Assembly: GCA_963682025.1 (NCBI GenBank)
Contig: OY821519.1
Span: 137,702,094 to 137,766,093, forward strand
DNA: 64,000 bases
DNA from: Cordilura impudica
Lineage: Eukaryota > Arthropoda > Insecta > Diptera > Scathophagidae
Direction of reading: 5' to 3'
Shown here: positions 45,852-57,879 of the stretch, piece by piece
Position numbering within the stretch: position 1 is the stretch's first letter
How the letters are laid out: each line of letters opens with the position of its first letter
Translations under genes and position numbers: made by a program
Notes under the pieces: model-generated
Database searches by the model: none
What the model saw: only the letters and a program-made list of their open reading frames with translations
Told to the model about the DNA's origin: nothing

Positions 45852-46830
45852 ATGTCGTCTATAGGTAAAATTTTCGAGAGAATTATATATGAAAAACCAA
45901 TGTTCTTTATTGAATCTAAAGGAATTTTTCCTAACCATCAATTCGGCTTCTGAAAGGAGCACAACACAGTTCAATCCTTAGTACGAATCAGAAATTTGGT
46001 AACCAAAAATATTGACCTTCAAAAATCAACGGGTATGGTACTACTAGACGTCAAAGCTGCCTTCGATTCTGTGTGGCACGATGGCCTTATTTATAAGATG
46101 ATTAGTTTTAACGTCCCCAGTTATTTAATTAAAATAACCGAAAGTTTTCTGTCTAGTCGCTCCTATAAAGTTTATATTGGTTATGTTCTGAAACAATTAG
46201 TATACCTGCAGGATGTCCCCAGGGCTCCTGTCTTTCACCTATTTTATATAACTTGTATACTTCAGATTTGCCCCATCTTGAAAGTTGCACCATGTACGTA
46301 TATGCAGATGATACAGCAGTACTATGTTCCGATATACTCCCTGAAAACATTATTTCCAACCTTCAAAGGGATTTAGAAAAATTAACAAATTATTTCAATA
46401 AGTGGAAAATAACACTCAATCCTGATAAACATTATTTTTTTAAACACGAAAGTTCCATGGGAACAAAAAGTAAAATATTTAGGAATAATTCTTGATCCAA
46501 AAATGAAATTTAAAGAGCATGTACAGTACATAATAAACAAAGTGAATATTCTGACCCGCGTTCTTTATCCTTTTATAAACCGAAACTCTGCTCTAAGTAT
46601 AGAATATTTTATGCAGCTCCTAAAAGTGCAGCCTGTCATATTAAAAAACAAATCGCACAAAACAAATTACTCAAACTTATATATAATATTCCATGGTTTT
46701 TTCCAACACTAATGCTTCACACAATTTCGAATATAGATCTTGTTGTTTCTAGGTTAAACAAACTGACTACAAACTTTTATTCCAGATGCTTTTGTTCTGA
46801 ACACCCCTATATTAATGAATTGACATCAGC
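45852..46830 (+). pseudogene. LINE reverse transcriptase, C-terminal two thirds
   Basis: RT blocks in order: LSSIGKIFERIIYEK, PNHQFGF followed by a stop, GMVLLDVKAAFDSVWHDG, then a frame change to the active site MYVYADDTAVLCSD (near 46290), LEKLTNYFNKWKITLNPDKH, another frame change, KEHVQYIINKVNILTR, and a thumb/C-terminus with YNIPWFFPTLMLHTISNIDL. The YADD box is intact but there are at least three frame changes and an early stop. It is more diverged from the 12902 LINE than a sister copy would be, so a different subfamily. Confidence 0.85.
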
Positions 46831-47080
46831 TTAGCTAGCTTGTAAGTAGATCTTTAAGAAGTTTTTATTAAAATCAAAAAAAAGCTTCAAATAGGTTTTT
46901 TTTTAATTTTGCCTCCAATAGTATTTTATGTATATATGTATATAATTTTGTAAATTACTATTAATTATTAAGAAGAAAAAGTACAAAAGCTTGAACTATT
47001 TATATATACATATATATTTTTAAGATGAAAATGTAAATATTATTTAAACAAAATAAAGAATTGAATTGAAAAAAAAAATT
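45852..47080 (+). mobile_element. 5'-truncated jockey-type LINE
   Basis: The insert begins inside the reverse transcriptase and ends with AATAAA (47052-47057) and a short A run (about 47069-47078). The 5' truncation is what target-primed reverse transcription usually leaves. Confidence 0.8.
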
Positions 47081-48654
47081 GATAGTAAAAGTGGGTTAAC
47101 ACCAACATTCGATGCCATATGTTCCGCAATAGAAACAAAAAATCGAAAATGGTTATATTGCAACCAAAAAGCAAATAAGCTGAAACAAAATTTCAGTGGG
47201 ATTGTCTTTTATTAATTGACTGCTATTCATTAGACCCGATGAGTGATTACTATATAGGAACACGGTCTAAAATTTTCCATAGCGACCATATTTAGTCAAG
47301 CCATTTATTTTTGACAGAAGAGGAATTAAGCCAATTTGATAACAATAAATACATGTTTTAGTATTGTGATTGATTTAAATTAATTAAAATTAAAAATGTT
47401 TTTTTTTTGGATTAAGGGGTTTGAAAACCACATAAAAACTAAATATAACAATGGTATGAGATATGAACTTTCTACAGGTCATACAGGTCATATACTCATT
47501 AAAATTTCATTGAAATTTGGTTTAAGCTCATTTTCTAAATCAGTTGGACCCAATTCCTGGTTCAGCCATTCTAAACTGACCACAACTTTCTTACTTGTTT
47601 ATTGTGCAATATGAAGCAAAAACCTGAAGTTTTTGCTTAAATTCGACTATGAATTATATAATTTTTTTAAAATTCCCAACACCAACGCTTAATTATATTT
47701 AATTTGACGGGATGTTTTTTTTATTGTGTAAAACTGCAATTCATTGCGGTTCACTTCCAATTGACCCACTTTTATAATTAGCCAAGTTTTCTAATATTGT
47801 TGTTTGATATGGTTTCTGTTGCCTTCGTCACTCCCTGCTTCCCCAATAACATATAATGTGATAAAATCATGCTGTACATTGAAATTAAGTTGAATTGTTT
47901 CAAGTCGACTTGGGTACAATATAATAGAATAGTACGTATGTATGTGTATGGCATATCTGATAATATTTTATCTTTAAATTACTCAGGATAATTTACGAAC
48001 ACATTAACAAACACATGCCCGGTTAGGCAACTTTTGCAAGAGTAATACACCTACCACAACTCGGGGCAACACAATGTACTTATTATTAATTTAAATGAAT
48101 TGTCTGGAATATTTGAAACTAAAGTGTTCTATACGCATTACTCAGACAATACTTATATTCCCACAAATGTGGCGGTTGTAAATATTTTTAAAAGAATATG
48201 TCAGGTGTACGAAAAAGCTTTCGCCGTTTTGTTAATCAGTAATTGGACATTTATTGTAAAAGAACGGAACATTATGCTTTATTCAAAGTGTTGCACACTA
48301 GAGTTTCCAAAAAAAAACCCGCAACATTTAGAAACCTCGGTTCCGGTTTTGCAAATTTAAAAAATCGATGCGGTATCGGTTATTAAAAGATTTTTAGTGA
48401 AGCTTTTAATTATGATAATAATGATTAAAAATATATAACTATTCGCCAATATGATTATCATTAATTTTAGTTATTTATTTTTTACAACATTTAAAATTCG
48501 GTTTTAGTTTACTAAAAAAAACTAACCCATAAAACCAAGTATTTTTATACTCGTTGTCTTTGCAAATTAAGTTAAATAATTGATTGACTGAAAATATAAA
48601 AGCGTTAAAATTTCGAAATACAAAATTATACCATAATTAAATTTTGTTAAACAA
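47081..48654. other. AT-rich DNA with faint HINE family A similarity
   Basis: Around 47205-47285 and 47455-47606 there is weak family A-like sequence (agtgggattgtcttttatta; ggacccaattcc...ctttcttacttgtt). From 47640 to 48650 no gene is recognised. Confidence 0.45.
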
Positions 48655-48750
48655 AAATCATTTAGATCACGAGCCTGCCTGCAAACTTTCAGTTCGATTA
48701 GATCGCGGGAAAAGGGCTTAAATTCAATTCAAACAGACACTACGAGTTAA
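48655..48750 (+). repeat. Fragment of a HINE family C element
   Basis: The words cacgagcctgcctgcaaa, cgcgggaaaaggg and cagacactacgagtta match C1/C2 internal sequence in plus orientation. It is directly followed by the reverse-oriented C3. Confidence 0.65.
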
Positions 48751-48752
48751 AA

Positions 48753-51295
48753 CAAGTAAGAGTCTTAAATTCGGCTGTGCCGAATCTTTGATACCCTCCA
48801 CCTCGGTTTGAGTATTGATAATAAATGTAAGCAATATATTTGAAAAAGTAAACAATTTGTTAAACTTAATACCAAATGATTTCAGCAAATTCTTTGGGTT
48901 GATCCGCTTTACAGATGATTTTTGTTTATTTTAAGAGAGAGTTGGATAAAAGAAAACACGTTTCGGTGTTTGCTTTTTGGTCATCGTGGTTGCTGATCGG
49001 CATGCATTTAGGATATATACCTATATGCATGCGTTTCCGGTTATATGATATAACCTCTCGTTTAATTTAAAGTTTTTGAACATTAAATAGCTCGCCCAAA
49101 GCTTCTTTCCGAAAAAGCTCTCCCAATTTTTTTTGTTAAAATATTGCCATATTTGGAAAAATAAATTTTGTTTACAATTAAAAGGGAGTTTTCCCTATTA
49201 GATTTTGTGATAACAGAAAATAACACAATACAATACAAAATCTAACCCAGTGATGCCAACTTTTGATTTTGAATTAAATTATGTTAATAAAATATATTTT
49301 CATTTATTGACTCAATTTTTTGGGTTTTACTTTGCCTACCATGCAGTTAAATTTTGAAGTCATCATGAACACTGGTTCAAATAAGGGATGCCAAACGCAA
49401 ACAACCAGATGTCCCAAAAATTTAAAATAAGATAACTGGTTATTTTTATTTTCTGAAAAACTTCAAATTTTCATCCACAAAAATTGTGAAAAATAATATA
49501 CAAATAACATTCTCATCAAATTGCGCTTTATTTATGTAACAATTTTTATGTTCGCAATTCTTAAATATTATTTGAGGTTTTCTAAACTTAATTGATTTTA
49601 AATTAATGTTTTCTTATCCTGAAATGCTATTAATGTCTCCTGAATGGCAATATTTTTTTTATATGTAAACATTTTTAAATGTAAACATATTTGGTGTTTT
49701 TTGAATATCAATTTGTGTTTAAAGAATAAAATTTATATTTTTATAATTCAATTGATGTCTTCTAAATTTCAAGTTATTATTTCCGACATTTTAATATGAT
49801 TTTCTGAAATTCAATTGATATTTTCTAATTTATAATTGGAAACTGAATTACAGTTTTTAGAATTGATATTTTCTTAAATCTGAATGGAAAATTTAAAAGG
49901 TGCAATTTTGCATTTATTTGGAAAATAATGCTTTAGTAATTATAAACAATTTTTAAAAATTATATATAATCGCAATCAGATATTTTGTAGGTAAAGCAGA
50001 ATAATAATTTTATATAACTATATAGAACTGTTGGCATTCATTTTATGTTAAAATAAAAATAACTATTACAAAGCTAATTAGAACACAAATTGCGGCGCCA
50101 TCTACAGTGGCATAGCAACGCTGAGCAACATGAAGTGATACTCTGTTTGTTAATACAAAAGTAATGTATTTTCCCTAAAACAAAATACATATTGGAGAAT
50201 TTTATATAAATATAATATACCGATTTATTTCTAATAGTTATTATCTAACGGTTATTATGGATATACATATATAGAATACATATATAGAATATATGTATAT
50301 TACATATTTTATTATTTAATATATGTATGTATGTATATGTAAATATTACACACAAAAAATACAATATCAAAAGTTATTCTTGTGTTTTTCTTTAAATAAA
50401 TTAATACATATTTTTTTTTTTTTTGTAAATTTACATCATTTTTTATTAACAACAAGGTAGTTTAACAATATTTGCGATAGATGTTGGTGAATTTTTACTC
50501 CCTTTATATTAACCCCTGCTTGTCGACAAAATTTTGGATCGATTTATAACCCCTTTACCGAGACCCGATTAATCTGAAACTTTGCAACCGGGCTCGTGGC
50601 GATGGAAAAAATTATCTAACATATTTTTTTAGTGATGCCAAAACAATGGAAACTTTTAAATTTTTCTACCAGAGTTGATAAAAAAGTTTACAAAGGGTTT
50701 GTTTTTTTATTATATTATTACCACAGCGACCACAACAACAAGAGTCCAGCTATGACAACAATACAACATTTAGAATATCAGCAAGAGCAATATGGAAACA
50801 TCATATTTTTCATTTTTTTTTACTTTTTTTAGAGATTTCCGTGGACCTGTTACACCGATTTTAACGATTTTTGAAATAGAAATCTTCCCATGATCTTGAT
50901 GATTCTCACTAAAAATAATCACCCTAACTATCCTATTGAGGGCGTCATCGTGACAAGAACAACATAGAAAATCATATTTTTTCAAGACTTTTTTTAGTTC
51001 TTCATTCAAATCTCGGGCCGTAATCAACGGGTTTGGGCGATTTAAAAAAAAAAACTTCTCAGAATGTTATTGAATCATTTTTTATACCAACAAGTACCCT
51101 GGCTGCCCGATTGAAGTTGTCATCGTGATTTCCACAGAGGGACAGACGGACAGACGGACATCGCTTTTTCAACTCCGCTTGTTATAAGGATCGCAAATAT
51201 ATATTTTTTTTTGGGTCCAGAATATTTTTTTATAATTATTACAGACGGAATGACAAACTTATATATACCCTCTCCACACTGGGGTGGAGGGTATA
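48753..51295 (-). mobile_element. HINE family C copy C3, older and internally shortened
   Basis: On the plus strand it begins caagtaagagtcttaaattc with the hairpin attcggctgtgccgaat, then gataccctccacctcgg, and ends ctggggtggagggtataat. It follows C1 in reverse but is more diverged and shorter (about 2.5 kb). At the place where C1 and C2 carry the 627-bp element, C3 has only a few bases (near 50440). The (GTCY)n tract is at about 51140-51165. Confidence 0.82.
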
Positions 51296-51620
51296 ATAAT
51301 GGGAGTAAAAATGTTGAACATTTTTAAAGTAAAGGCCTGTATGCAGCTTGCTAAGGAATCAAATACTTCATATAAAAAAAACGCTTCAGAAATGCTTAAG
51401 GAATTTTTCTGTCCAAAAATTTCTGTTGATAGTCTGCAGCTTTTTAAAAAAGTAGTATTGTTTTTACTACTTTTTTTGACGTAAATTAAGTTAGGCAACC
51501 CAGGCTTTGACCAGGAATTTCAAATTTTTCGTTCTTTCTGAACGGAATTTTGACAGGAGAGGTAAGCATAAACAAAATGTAATATGCTAAAAAAATAAAA
51601 GTTATTTTTCAGTTGCAAAC
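51296..51620. other. Unassigned sequence before a small ORF
   Basis: No recognised repeat. A donor-like gaggtaagc (near 51559) and an acceptor-like ttatttttcag (ending 51613) would bracket an intron of about 50 bases just before the ATG at 51621. Confidence 0.35.
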
Positions 51621-51827
51621 ATGGAAAAAAACGAACAAAATTCGGCAAAGAAAAACAAGAAGCGGATGGGTAATTTTGATACTGAGCTTAAAAAGCGTTT
51701 AGCAGGCCAAATAAAGCAGAACCGAAGAATTGATTTGTTTTCAATTTCACAATTCCTAATAATTGACAGAAAACAGTTGATTGCTAACGTTGCACTGAAA
51801 GGTACTTTTGTGCTTTTTTTTCTTTAA
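51621..51827 (+). CDS. Possible short basic ORF or first coding exon, function unknown
   Basis: The ATG has a purine context (aacATGG) and opens a Lys/Asn-rich peptide, MEKNEQNSAKKNKKRMGN, then FDTELKKRLAGQIKQNRR and LFSISQFLIIDRKQLI. A spliceable 5' leader seems to precede it, and a gt at about 51802 (aaaggtactt) could be a donor. The helical spacing is faintly like a MADF/Myb DNA-binding domain, as in the accessory proteins of PIF elements, but I do not trust that. It could be chance. Confidence 0.25.
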   Translation: MEKNEQNSAKKNKKRMGNFDTELKKRLAGQIKQNRRIDLFSISQFLIIDRKQLIANVALKGTFVLFFL

Positions 51828-53160
51828 GAAATATATGAAAATTATCTGTTAAGATTCCTTAACAAGCTGCGTACAGCTCTTAAAAATGCAAAGAATAGTG
51901 TTTATGATTACTTATGTCAACAATAGAGTTCATAAATACAATCTTGAAAATTTTTCAACCTTTTTACTTGAGTATTCTTTTCTTTTTCTGAATAGTAACC
52001 GGTATAATATAGTTTGCTTGGAAATTATTCTAAATAAGACTTAACATACCATTCATTATCCATTATGATGTAGTACGATTTATTATTATTCAGCGCTATG
52101 TTTTACAATTTTTCGATCTCTTTTTGCCTTTTTAATCAATTTTGCTCTTTTATAACTTTTTGTACTTTCTTCTCATCAGTTTTGACTTTTTTCTTCCAAA
52201 GATGTCAGGTAAAGGTTATAAATTTTTGTAAATTTATGATTAATAAGCTCGTCCAGAACCTGGTTTCGTATTCTTGAGGGATCACAGAACACCGAAGATT
52301 AAAGGGATTTTTAATGTTAGTTTTCTCAGACCGCGTAATTTTCAAAGTTAAAACAAACTGATAAAGTTAAAAACCGGACAATATCTGCGGTTACAGGTTT
52401 GGTTATCAGGCTGGAATATCGGCGGATCCAGTTAACACTGAACTAGAAGTGATGGGGTGTTTAGATAGGCCATATGCCATTGATCAAAACATGTGACAGT
52501 AAAACCTCCAAATTGATTTTGACTGATGCCGCAACATGTGGACCAGAATCCTCATATAGCAGAATAACTTTATCGGGTCTGAAGTAGTATTTGACATACC
52601 TTTTTGTTTGAGTGTTAGGTAATTTTTTTAAATTTTAAAATGCAAAAGATTTTTTCGCTAACAATCTTATTATCTTCTCTCTTAAAAAAGCGAATTAAGT
52701 TATATTTGGCAATCAAAGTATTTTTAGAAAAAACTAAAATAAATTAATTGAGGCCACTACCTTAAAAGCAATAGAAATTGGTGCAATCACAAATATTGGG
52801 GATTACAGCAATTAGTTATATCGTAACACCATATTTTAAAGTAAAAATTTCTAAAAATATATTATTATAAATTATTGGTTAATATGATGAAATCAAATTT
52901 GCTTTTAGCAATAATTTTCAGCTATAACAAAAGAAAAATAAACGTTGGTATTTACAATCGAATTTTGTTGTAAATACCAAAAAGATATAATGAAATGATT
53001 AACCCAACCGAATTCAAAATTTACTTGACATTTTTGAAAAATAAATTAAGAATTGTAATTTTTGAAAAATAAAATGATACATTTAAAATTTTGTTGAAAG
53101 TTGTTTAAAATGGTCATACAGTATGTAAGCAAACTGTTCGATTGCATAAATTCCATAGTA
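51828..53160. other. AT-rich noncoding DNA
   Basis: No gene or named repeat recognised. Confidence 0.45.
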
Positions 53161-53345
53161 TGTGGATCCTTTTTATACCCTAAATTGTTTGTTTCCGCTC
53201 GACTCAGAATCACTTTCTGACTCAGAATCACACGTCCGTCTTTTTTTTTTTTGGTCCGGGTGGTGGGAAAGATCCCCATAAGATCCCCGACATTCCATGT
53301 CCGGGGTATGTCGGACTCCTACTGAATAAAACTCAACTCCCTCAC
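53161..53345. repeat. HINE-like head followed by a GC-richer unassigned block
   Basis: 53170-53250 has ttataccctaaa, gactcagaatcactttctg and cacgtccgtc, reminiscent of family A. Then 53258-53340 (ggtccgggtggtgggaaag ... gtccggggtatgtcgg) is unusually GC-rich for this window and may be the 3' end of an unrecognised retroelement. Confidence 0.4.
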
Positions 53346-54070
53346 TGTCCCTTTTCGAAAAAAATTCTACTTAGCTAATTAATAAGCAGGGTAGATGTAG
53401 CTCGAAAGTAATTTAGCCTGCGCTTTTCGTATTTTTAAAATCTTCTTTTAAATCATACTTTCTGTCTGTCTGTCTGTCTGCCATGGGTGGACCCCATTCC
53501 CCCTTATCCAATTGATCTGAAACTTGGCCCATAGTCTTGTCGTGACTACAGATTAATTTTGGGGTAGTCACGCACAGTCACGCGTGGTCACGCACAGTCG
53601 CGGAGTGATCTAAATGTCATTTCCCCTCATCCAATCGATCTCAAACTTGGTCCATACACTTGCTGTGAAAAAAGATTAACTTTGACTTAATCACGCGCAA
53701 TCACGCATGGTCACGCACAGTCACGGAGTGATCTAAATGTCATTTCCCCTCATCCGATCGATCTCAAACTTGGTCCATACACATGCTGTGAAAAAAAGAT
53801 TAACTTTGACTTAGTCACGCGCAGTCACGCATGGTCACGCACAGTCACGGAGTGATCTAAATGTCATTTACCCTCATCCGACCGATATGAAACTTGATCG
53901 ATATACCTGCTGTAAAGAAAGATCAACTTCGGCATAGTCACGCACAAGGATTAATTTTAAGATAGTCACACATAGTCATGCACAGTCACGGATATATACA
54001 GAACTCATATGCATAAGGAAAGAAAGAGTAACTCATAAGAGTATTGTTTTTATGGGTTAGATTATTTTAT
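53346..54070 (+). repeat. Tandem repeat family G, copy 2 (period about 123 bases)
   Basis: After a GTCT run (53460-53480), four units follow, each with catccgatcgatctcaaact-like heads and agtcacgcac tails; the word aaacttgg recurs near 53520, 53643 and 53766. The tail ends with catatgcataaggaaagaaag, as in copy 1. Confidence 0.8.
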
Positions 54071-54299
54071 TTCACCAAATTGGACAAATTGTTCTCAAGT
54101 TATTGTAAAATATGTCCTTCATTTATAAAATAGCAATCTATCGCGAGAACCAGAGTCAATTCAAATTATGCAAATGAGAGATTTTCATCAATATATATAG
54201 CAGAATTTACTAAAAAACCCCCTCCGTTATCATTTAAGCAATAATTTGTATTTTAGATGTAGTTTGTTTTAAATGCATTTTGAATTGAATATAAAATCA
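54071..54299. repeat. Family G 3' flank
   Basis: Shared with 44265-44430 (ccaaattggacaaa; tttaagcaataattt; agtttgttttaaatg). No gene. Confidence 0.5.
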
Positions 54300-54690
54300 C
54301 TCGCCAGTCTGTCTGTGTGTAATCAAACTACATTTTGCAAGTATGAATATATTTTAATTAAATTTGGCAAATAAGCATCTATTGGCTATAAGCCGAACGC
54401 TATTGAAATTGCTGAAAATCGGTCCACGTTCCGACCTAGTCCTCATATAAATGACCACTATCAGATCGACTTAAATTGCCATAAGATTCAAATTATCATA
54501 CATATCTCATTCAAATTGGATTTGTGTATGTTTATTACATCCATTAATCAGTAGTCCAAAAAAAAAACCAATAGGACAATTTTTAGTCATAGCCCCCCAT
54601 ATAAAGATGCTTCCCGATCATCACAAATTTCCCGATTTCGCAAATTTTGTTTGTATAGGTTTTTGCTAAAAAAAAAAGTGATTTCACCAA
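54300..54690 (-). repeat. HINE family A fragment A7
   Basis: It has family A body words in reverse: aagtatgaatatattttaa, gccgaacgctattgaaatt, ccattaatcagtagtcc and cttcccgatc. It is cut off at about 54690, before the hairpin end. Confidence 0.7.
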
Positions 54691-54699
54691 ATATGGTCC

Positions 54700-54905
54700 A
54701 ACGATGATTTTCTACCAGTATCGGGCAAACATCGCAACCATTTTGCGCATAGCTTTCAGAAGTCTAAATGTCTCATCCAACATCATTTTTTGAATCTTCT
54801 CTACAATTTCTGGCACAACTACCTCATTTTGTCGTTTTTGCAGCTAGTACGGCCTCTTTTAAACTCTGCCACTAAATAGGTTACTGGTGTACTCGTACGT
54901 GAAAC
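54700..54905 (-). pseudogene. Fragment of a mariner (DD34D) transposase, N-terminal HTH region
   Basis: The minus strand reads YLVAEFKRGRTSCKND, then after a frame change EVVVPEIVEKIQKMMLDE. This is the EFKRGRTS ... PE-x-VEKI-x-x-MVLDD order of irritans/mellifera-type mariners. The catalytic domain is absent and no ends are seen. It is a different lineage from the two DUF4817-type elements at 8741 and 31750. Confidence 0.6.
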
Positions 54906-55070
54906 AGCTGACTCTCCCAGAGTAGAATATAAGTTGGTTTTGATATTGGTTGAACTGAGACCTTTCAAGTACAAATAATGCATTGCATAACACTGACCAA
55001 TTTATGGCAAGTTATAAATTCACATGAGAGCGTTCACCATTCATGGCTGCCAAACAAAAACTAAAGTAAG

Positions 55071-55075
55071 CGGCG
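55071..55075. repeat. Transib copy 2 target duplication, left (CGGCG)
   Basis: CGGCG precedes the mutated heptamer TACTGTG; the right partner at 58987-58991 is CGGCA. Confidence 0.7.
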
Positions 55076-55589
55076 TACTGTGGACCATATTTTGAGAAGG
55101 CGCACCGTAGATCATTTTTAATGGTTGCCGATTTTAAAGTTCTGTTATTCATTTGAAAGTAAATGCCAGTGAACCTCGGGAGCCATAAAATTGCGACTCT
55201 ATTTCAACTATATCACAGCAAACAGGGTTTTCGAAAATGGACATTCTCAGTATTTTGCTAAAATTAAAATTTTCTTTGTAAACTTTAATTTTTAAATGAC
55301 TGTAACTTTTTTGTTTTAAAAGATTTTAAAGTAAAATAAATTTTTTATAATTTTGTAACTTCCAAGATATTAATGTTGTAAATATAAAGTTAATGAGTCG
55401 TTTTGAAAAAAAAAAATTTTTTAAATAGGTCAAAAATTTCCCGAAAATCTCCTACTTAATAGAGCATCAAAAGCCATCAAAAAAAATCTTGCACTCTTCT
55501 GTATCCAAACCTTCTCCTATACACCTATACCCCATTGTATACCCGCCACTTTTCGCCCGTGTGCACAAGAACAATTTTTCTGATACTTG

Positions 55590-55700
55590 TAGTTATATAT
55601 CAAAAAAAAAATTGGATCTATACCTATCTTTTATTATACGGATCGACTCAAAATCAATTTCTGAGTCGATTTAACGATGTCCGTCCGCCCGTCTGTATGT
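55590..55700 (-). repeat. HINE family A fragment inside Transib copy 2
   Basis: Reverse-oriented words cttttattatacggatcg, gactcaaaatcaatttctg and gatgtccgtccgcccg match the fragment at 25965-26110 in Transib copy 1. Confidence 0.65.
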
Positions 55701-55803
55701 TATGAATACAAAAGTTGGTCGTATTGGTGTATTTTTTTGCGTGAGTTTATTTGCTTTTTATACTGACAGAAAAACGAAACGATAGAGTTGACACGAGTTG
55801 TTA

Positions 55804-57541
55804 TCTTATATATAAAAATGGAGTTGTGTATGTTTGTTTGTTTGTCTGTTTGCTTGTTTGTGGTTTATAGGAGACTACACTACTGGGCCGATCGTCTTGA
55901 AATTTTTACAGTAGGTAACTGTCTATCCGGAAGGAAAAATAGGCTATATTTTTTTTGATTTTTCAAGTGGGCGTGGCACCTCCCATACAAAGAAATTATA
56001 TAATGTCATATATCCGAAGTACTGTAATAGGGAGTTATAAATGTGAGTAGTCCCATAAAAAATGGTCGGGATCGGACCAGTGGGCGTATCACATCTCATA
56101 AAAAGTGAATTTTTAACATTTAATTTTAACATATAATATCTGGAGTACTACGATAGCAAGAGTTCTGAAACTATACACATGTACATATTAAAATAATTCG
56201 CTAAGTTGCGGAAAAAATGGGCGTGATCGGACCAATAGGCGTGGTACCCACCATACAAAGTAAATATTAAATGTCATATATCTAGAGTAATGTAATAGAT
56301 AAAGTCTTGAGACTTTGTGTGAGTTCATAAGTTATCAACGTTAGTACTCAAAAATAAAAATGCGCGGAATCCGATTAGTGGGCGTGGTACCTCCCATACA
56401 AAGAAATTATATAATGTCATATATTCGAAGTACTGTAATAGTGTAAGCCTTGGAACTTTGTCTTAGGTCATGAGTTATTAATGTGAGTAGTCCCATAAAA
56501 AATGGACGAGATTGGACCAGTGGGCGCGGTACCCCCCATAGAAAGTAAGTATTTAATATAACATAAATGGAGTACTATAATAGTGAAAGTCTTGCGACTT
56601 TGTTTGAGTTCATAAGTTATTAATATGAGTAGTTGCGCAAAAAATGGACGGAATCAGACTAATGGGCGTGGTACATTCTATACAAAAAAAATAAGAAAAT
56701 TATAGTCGGTCTAGACCGACTATATGATACCCTATACCATGGTTTAGAGACCCTATCTTTCTGTCCAACTACTTCGATATAGAAAATAAGCATAAACCAA
56801 ATTTGAGTGGGATTTTTATTAATTTTTTTGGCTGCAGATATGAAAAAGTTCATATCGGATGCTATATCTATAAAGGGACTAGGTCCAAAAATGGACCGAT
56901 CCTGATCATGTTTGGTAAAGTCTCTTGTATTTTGCAAAAATATGTACAAACAAAATTTGAGAATAATCAGTGCAATATTTTTGTTTTTTAATAGATTTAA
57001 GTGAAGATCGGGAAGCAGCTCTATATGGGGTCAAAGGGATCATTTTTGGACTACTCATTAGTGGATGTAATGAACGCATACAAACCCAATTTGAGTAAGA
57101 TCTATATGACAATTTGGATCTTATGGCAATTTATGTCGATTTCATATGGGTAATTTGTATGGGGGCTAGGTCTGAACATGGACCGATTCTCACCAATTTC
57201 AATAGCGTTCATCCCATGGCCGATAAAAGCTTATATACCAAATTTCATCAAAATATATTCATATTTGCGACCTGCAGTTTGATTACAAGCTTTACATGGA
57301 CACACAGACGGACGGACGGACATTGTTAAATCAACTCAGAAAGTGATTCTGATTCGATCGGTATAATTAAAGATGGGTCTAGGTCAAATATTTTTGGTTG
57401 TTACAAACAGCAGCACAAAGTCATTATACCCAAACCACATAGTGAGTGGTATAGGGTATAAAAACAGTTTTCTACAAAACGTATTGCCTGCTTTTTATTT
57501 CGTTACGAGGGGTGTAGCGAAGCGCATCGGGTTACTGCCAG
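55804..57541 (+). mobile_element. Helitron with tandem array, nested in Transib copy 2
   Basis: It starts TCttatatataaaaatgg after A and ends ggttactgCCAG before T; CCAG is presumably a mutated CTAG. The flanks gagttgtta and tata are contiguous in Transib copy 1 (25884/25885 on the other strand), an exact empty site. Inside is an array of six units of about 112-155 bases, each with a gtgggcgtggtacc box (55967, 56079, 56234, 56378, 56520, 56660). A HINE (56690-57462) interrupts it. Confidence 0.83.
56690..57462 (+). mobile_element. HINE family A copy A5, nested in the Helitron
   Basis: It begins aagaaaattatagtcggtct with the perfect palindrome agtcggtctagaccgact and subterminal repeat gataccctataccatgg, and ends tggtatagggtata. 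The body is very close to A3 and A4. The GACG run (57305-57320) is short. A duplicated gtga sits near the end (atagtgagtggt). Confidence 0.88.
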
Positions 57542-57879
57542 TATAAAAACTTATAAAAAAAGGTTGAGACATAATGCGCTTAATTGTTAAATTATATTAA
57601 TGGGTAAAGTAATTTTTATTTTGACAGAAACATTTGCATAGGTATTTTTCAAAAACATTAATAGTCGGAATATATAGTTTAAATAACTGGCAAAATGGGA
57701 AAAAATTAAAATAATTTAATAATGGTAAAAAACTACTGCGACACAGCCTTTTAAGATAGGAGCAGGTATGCTTCACTTTTTCAAAGGGTTTATGGTCTGG
57801 GTTTTGTATGCTTCAAAAAGTGGCAATAAAAGATAAAAAATTGTATTTTACATAATTGCAAGAAAGAGTACTTATAATA

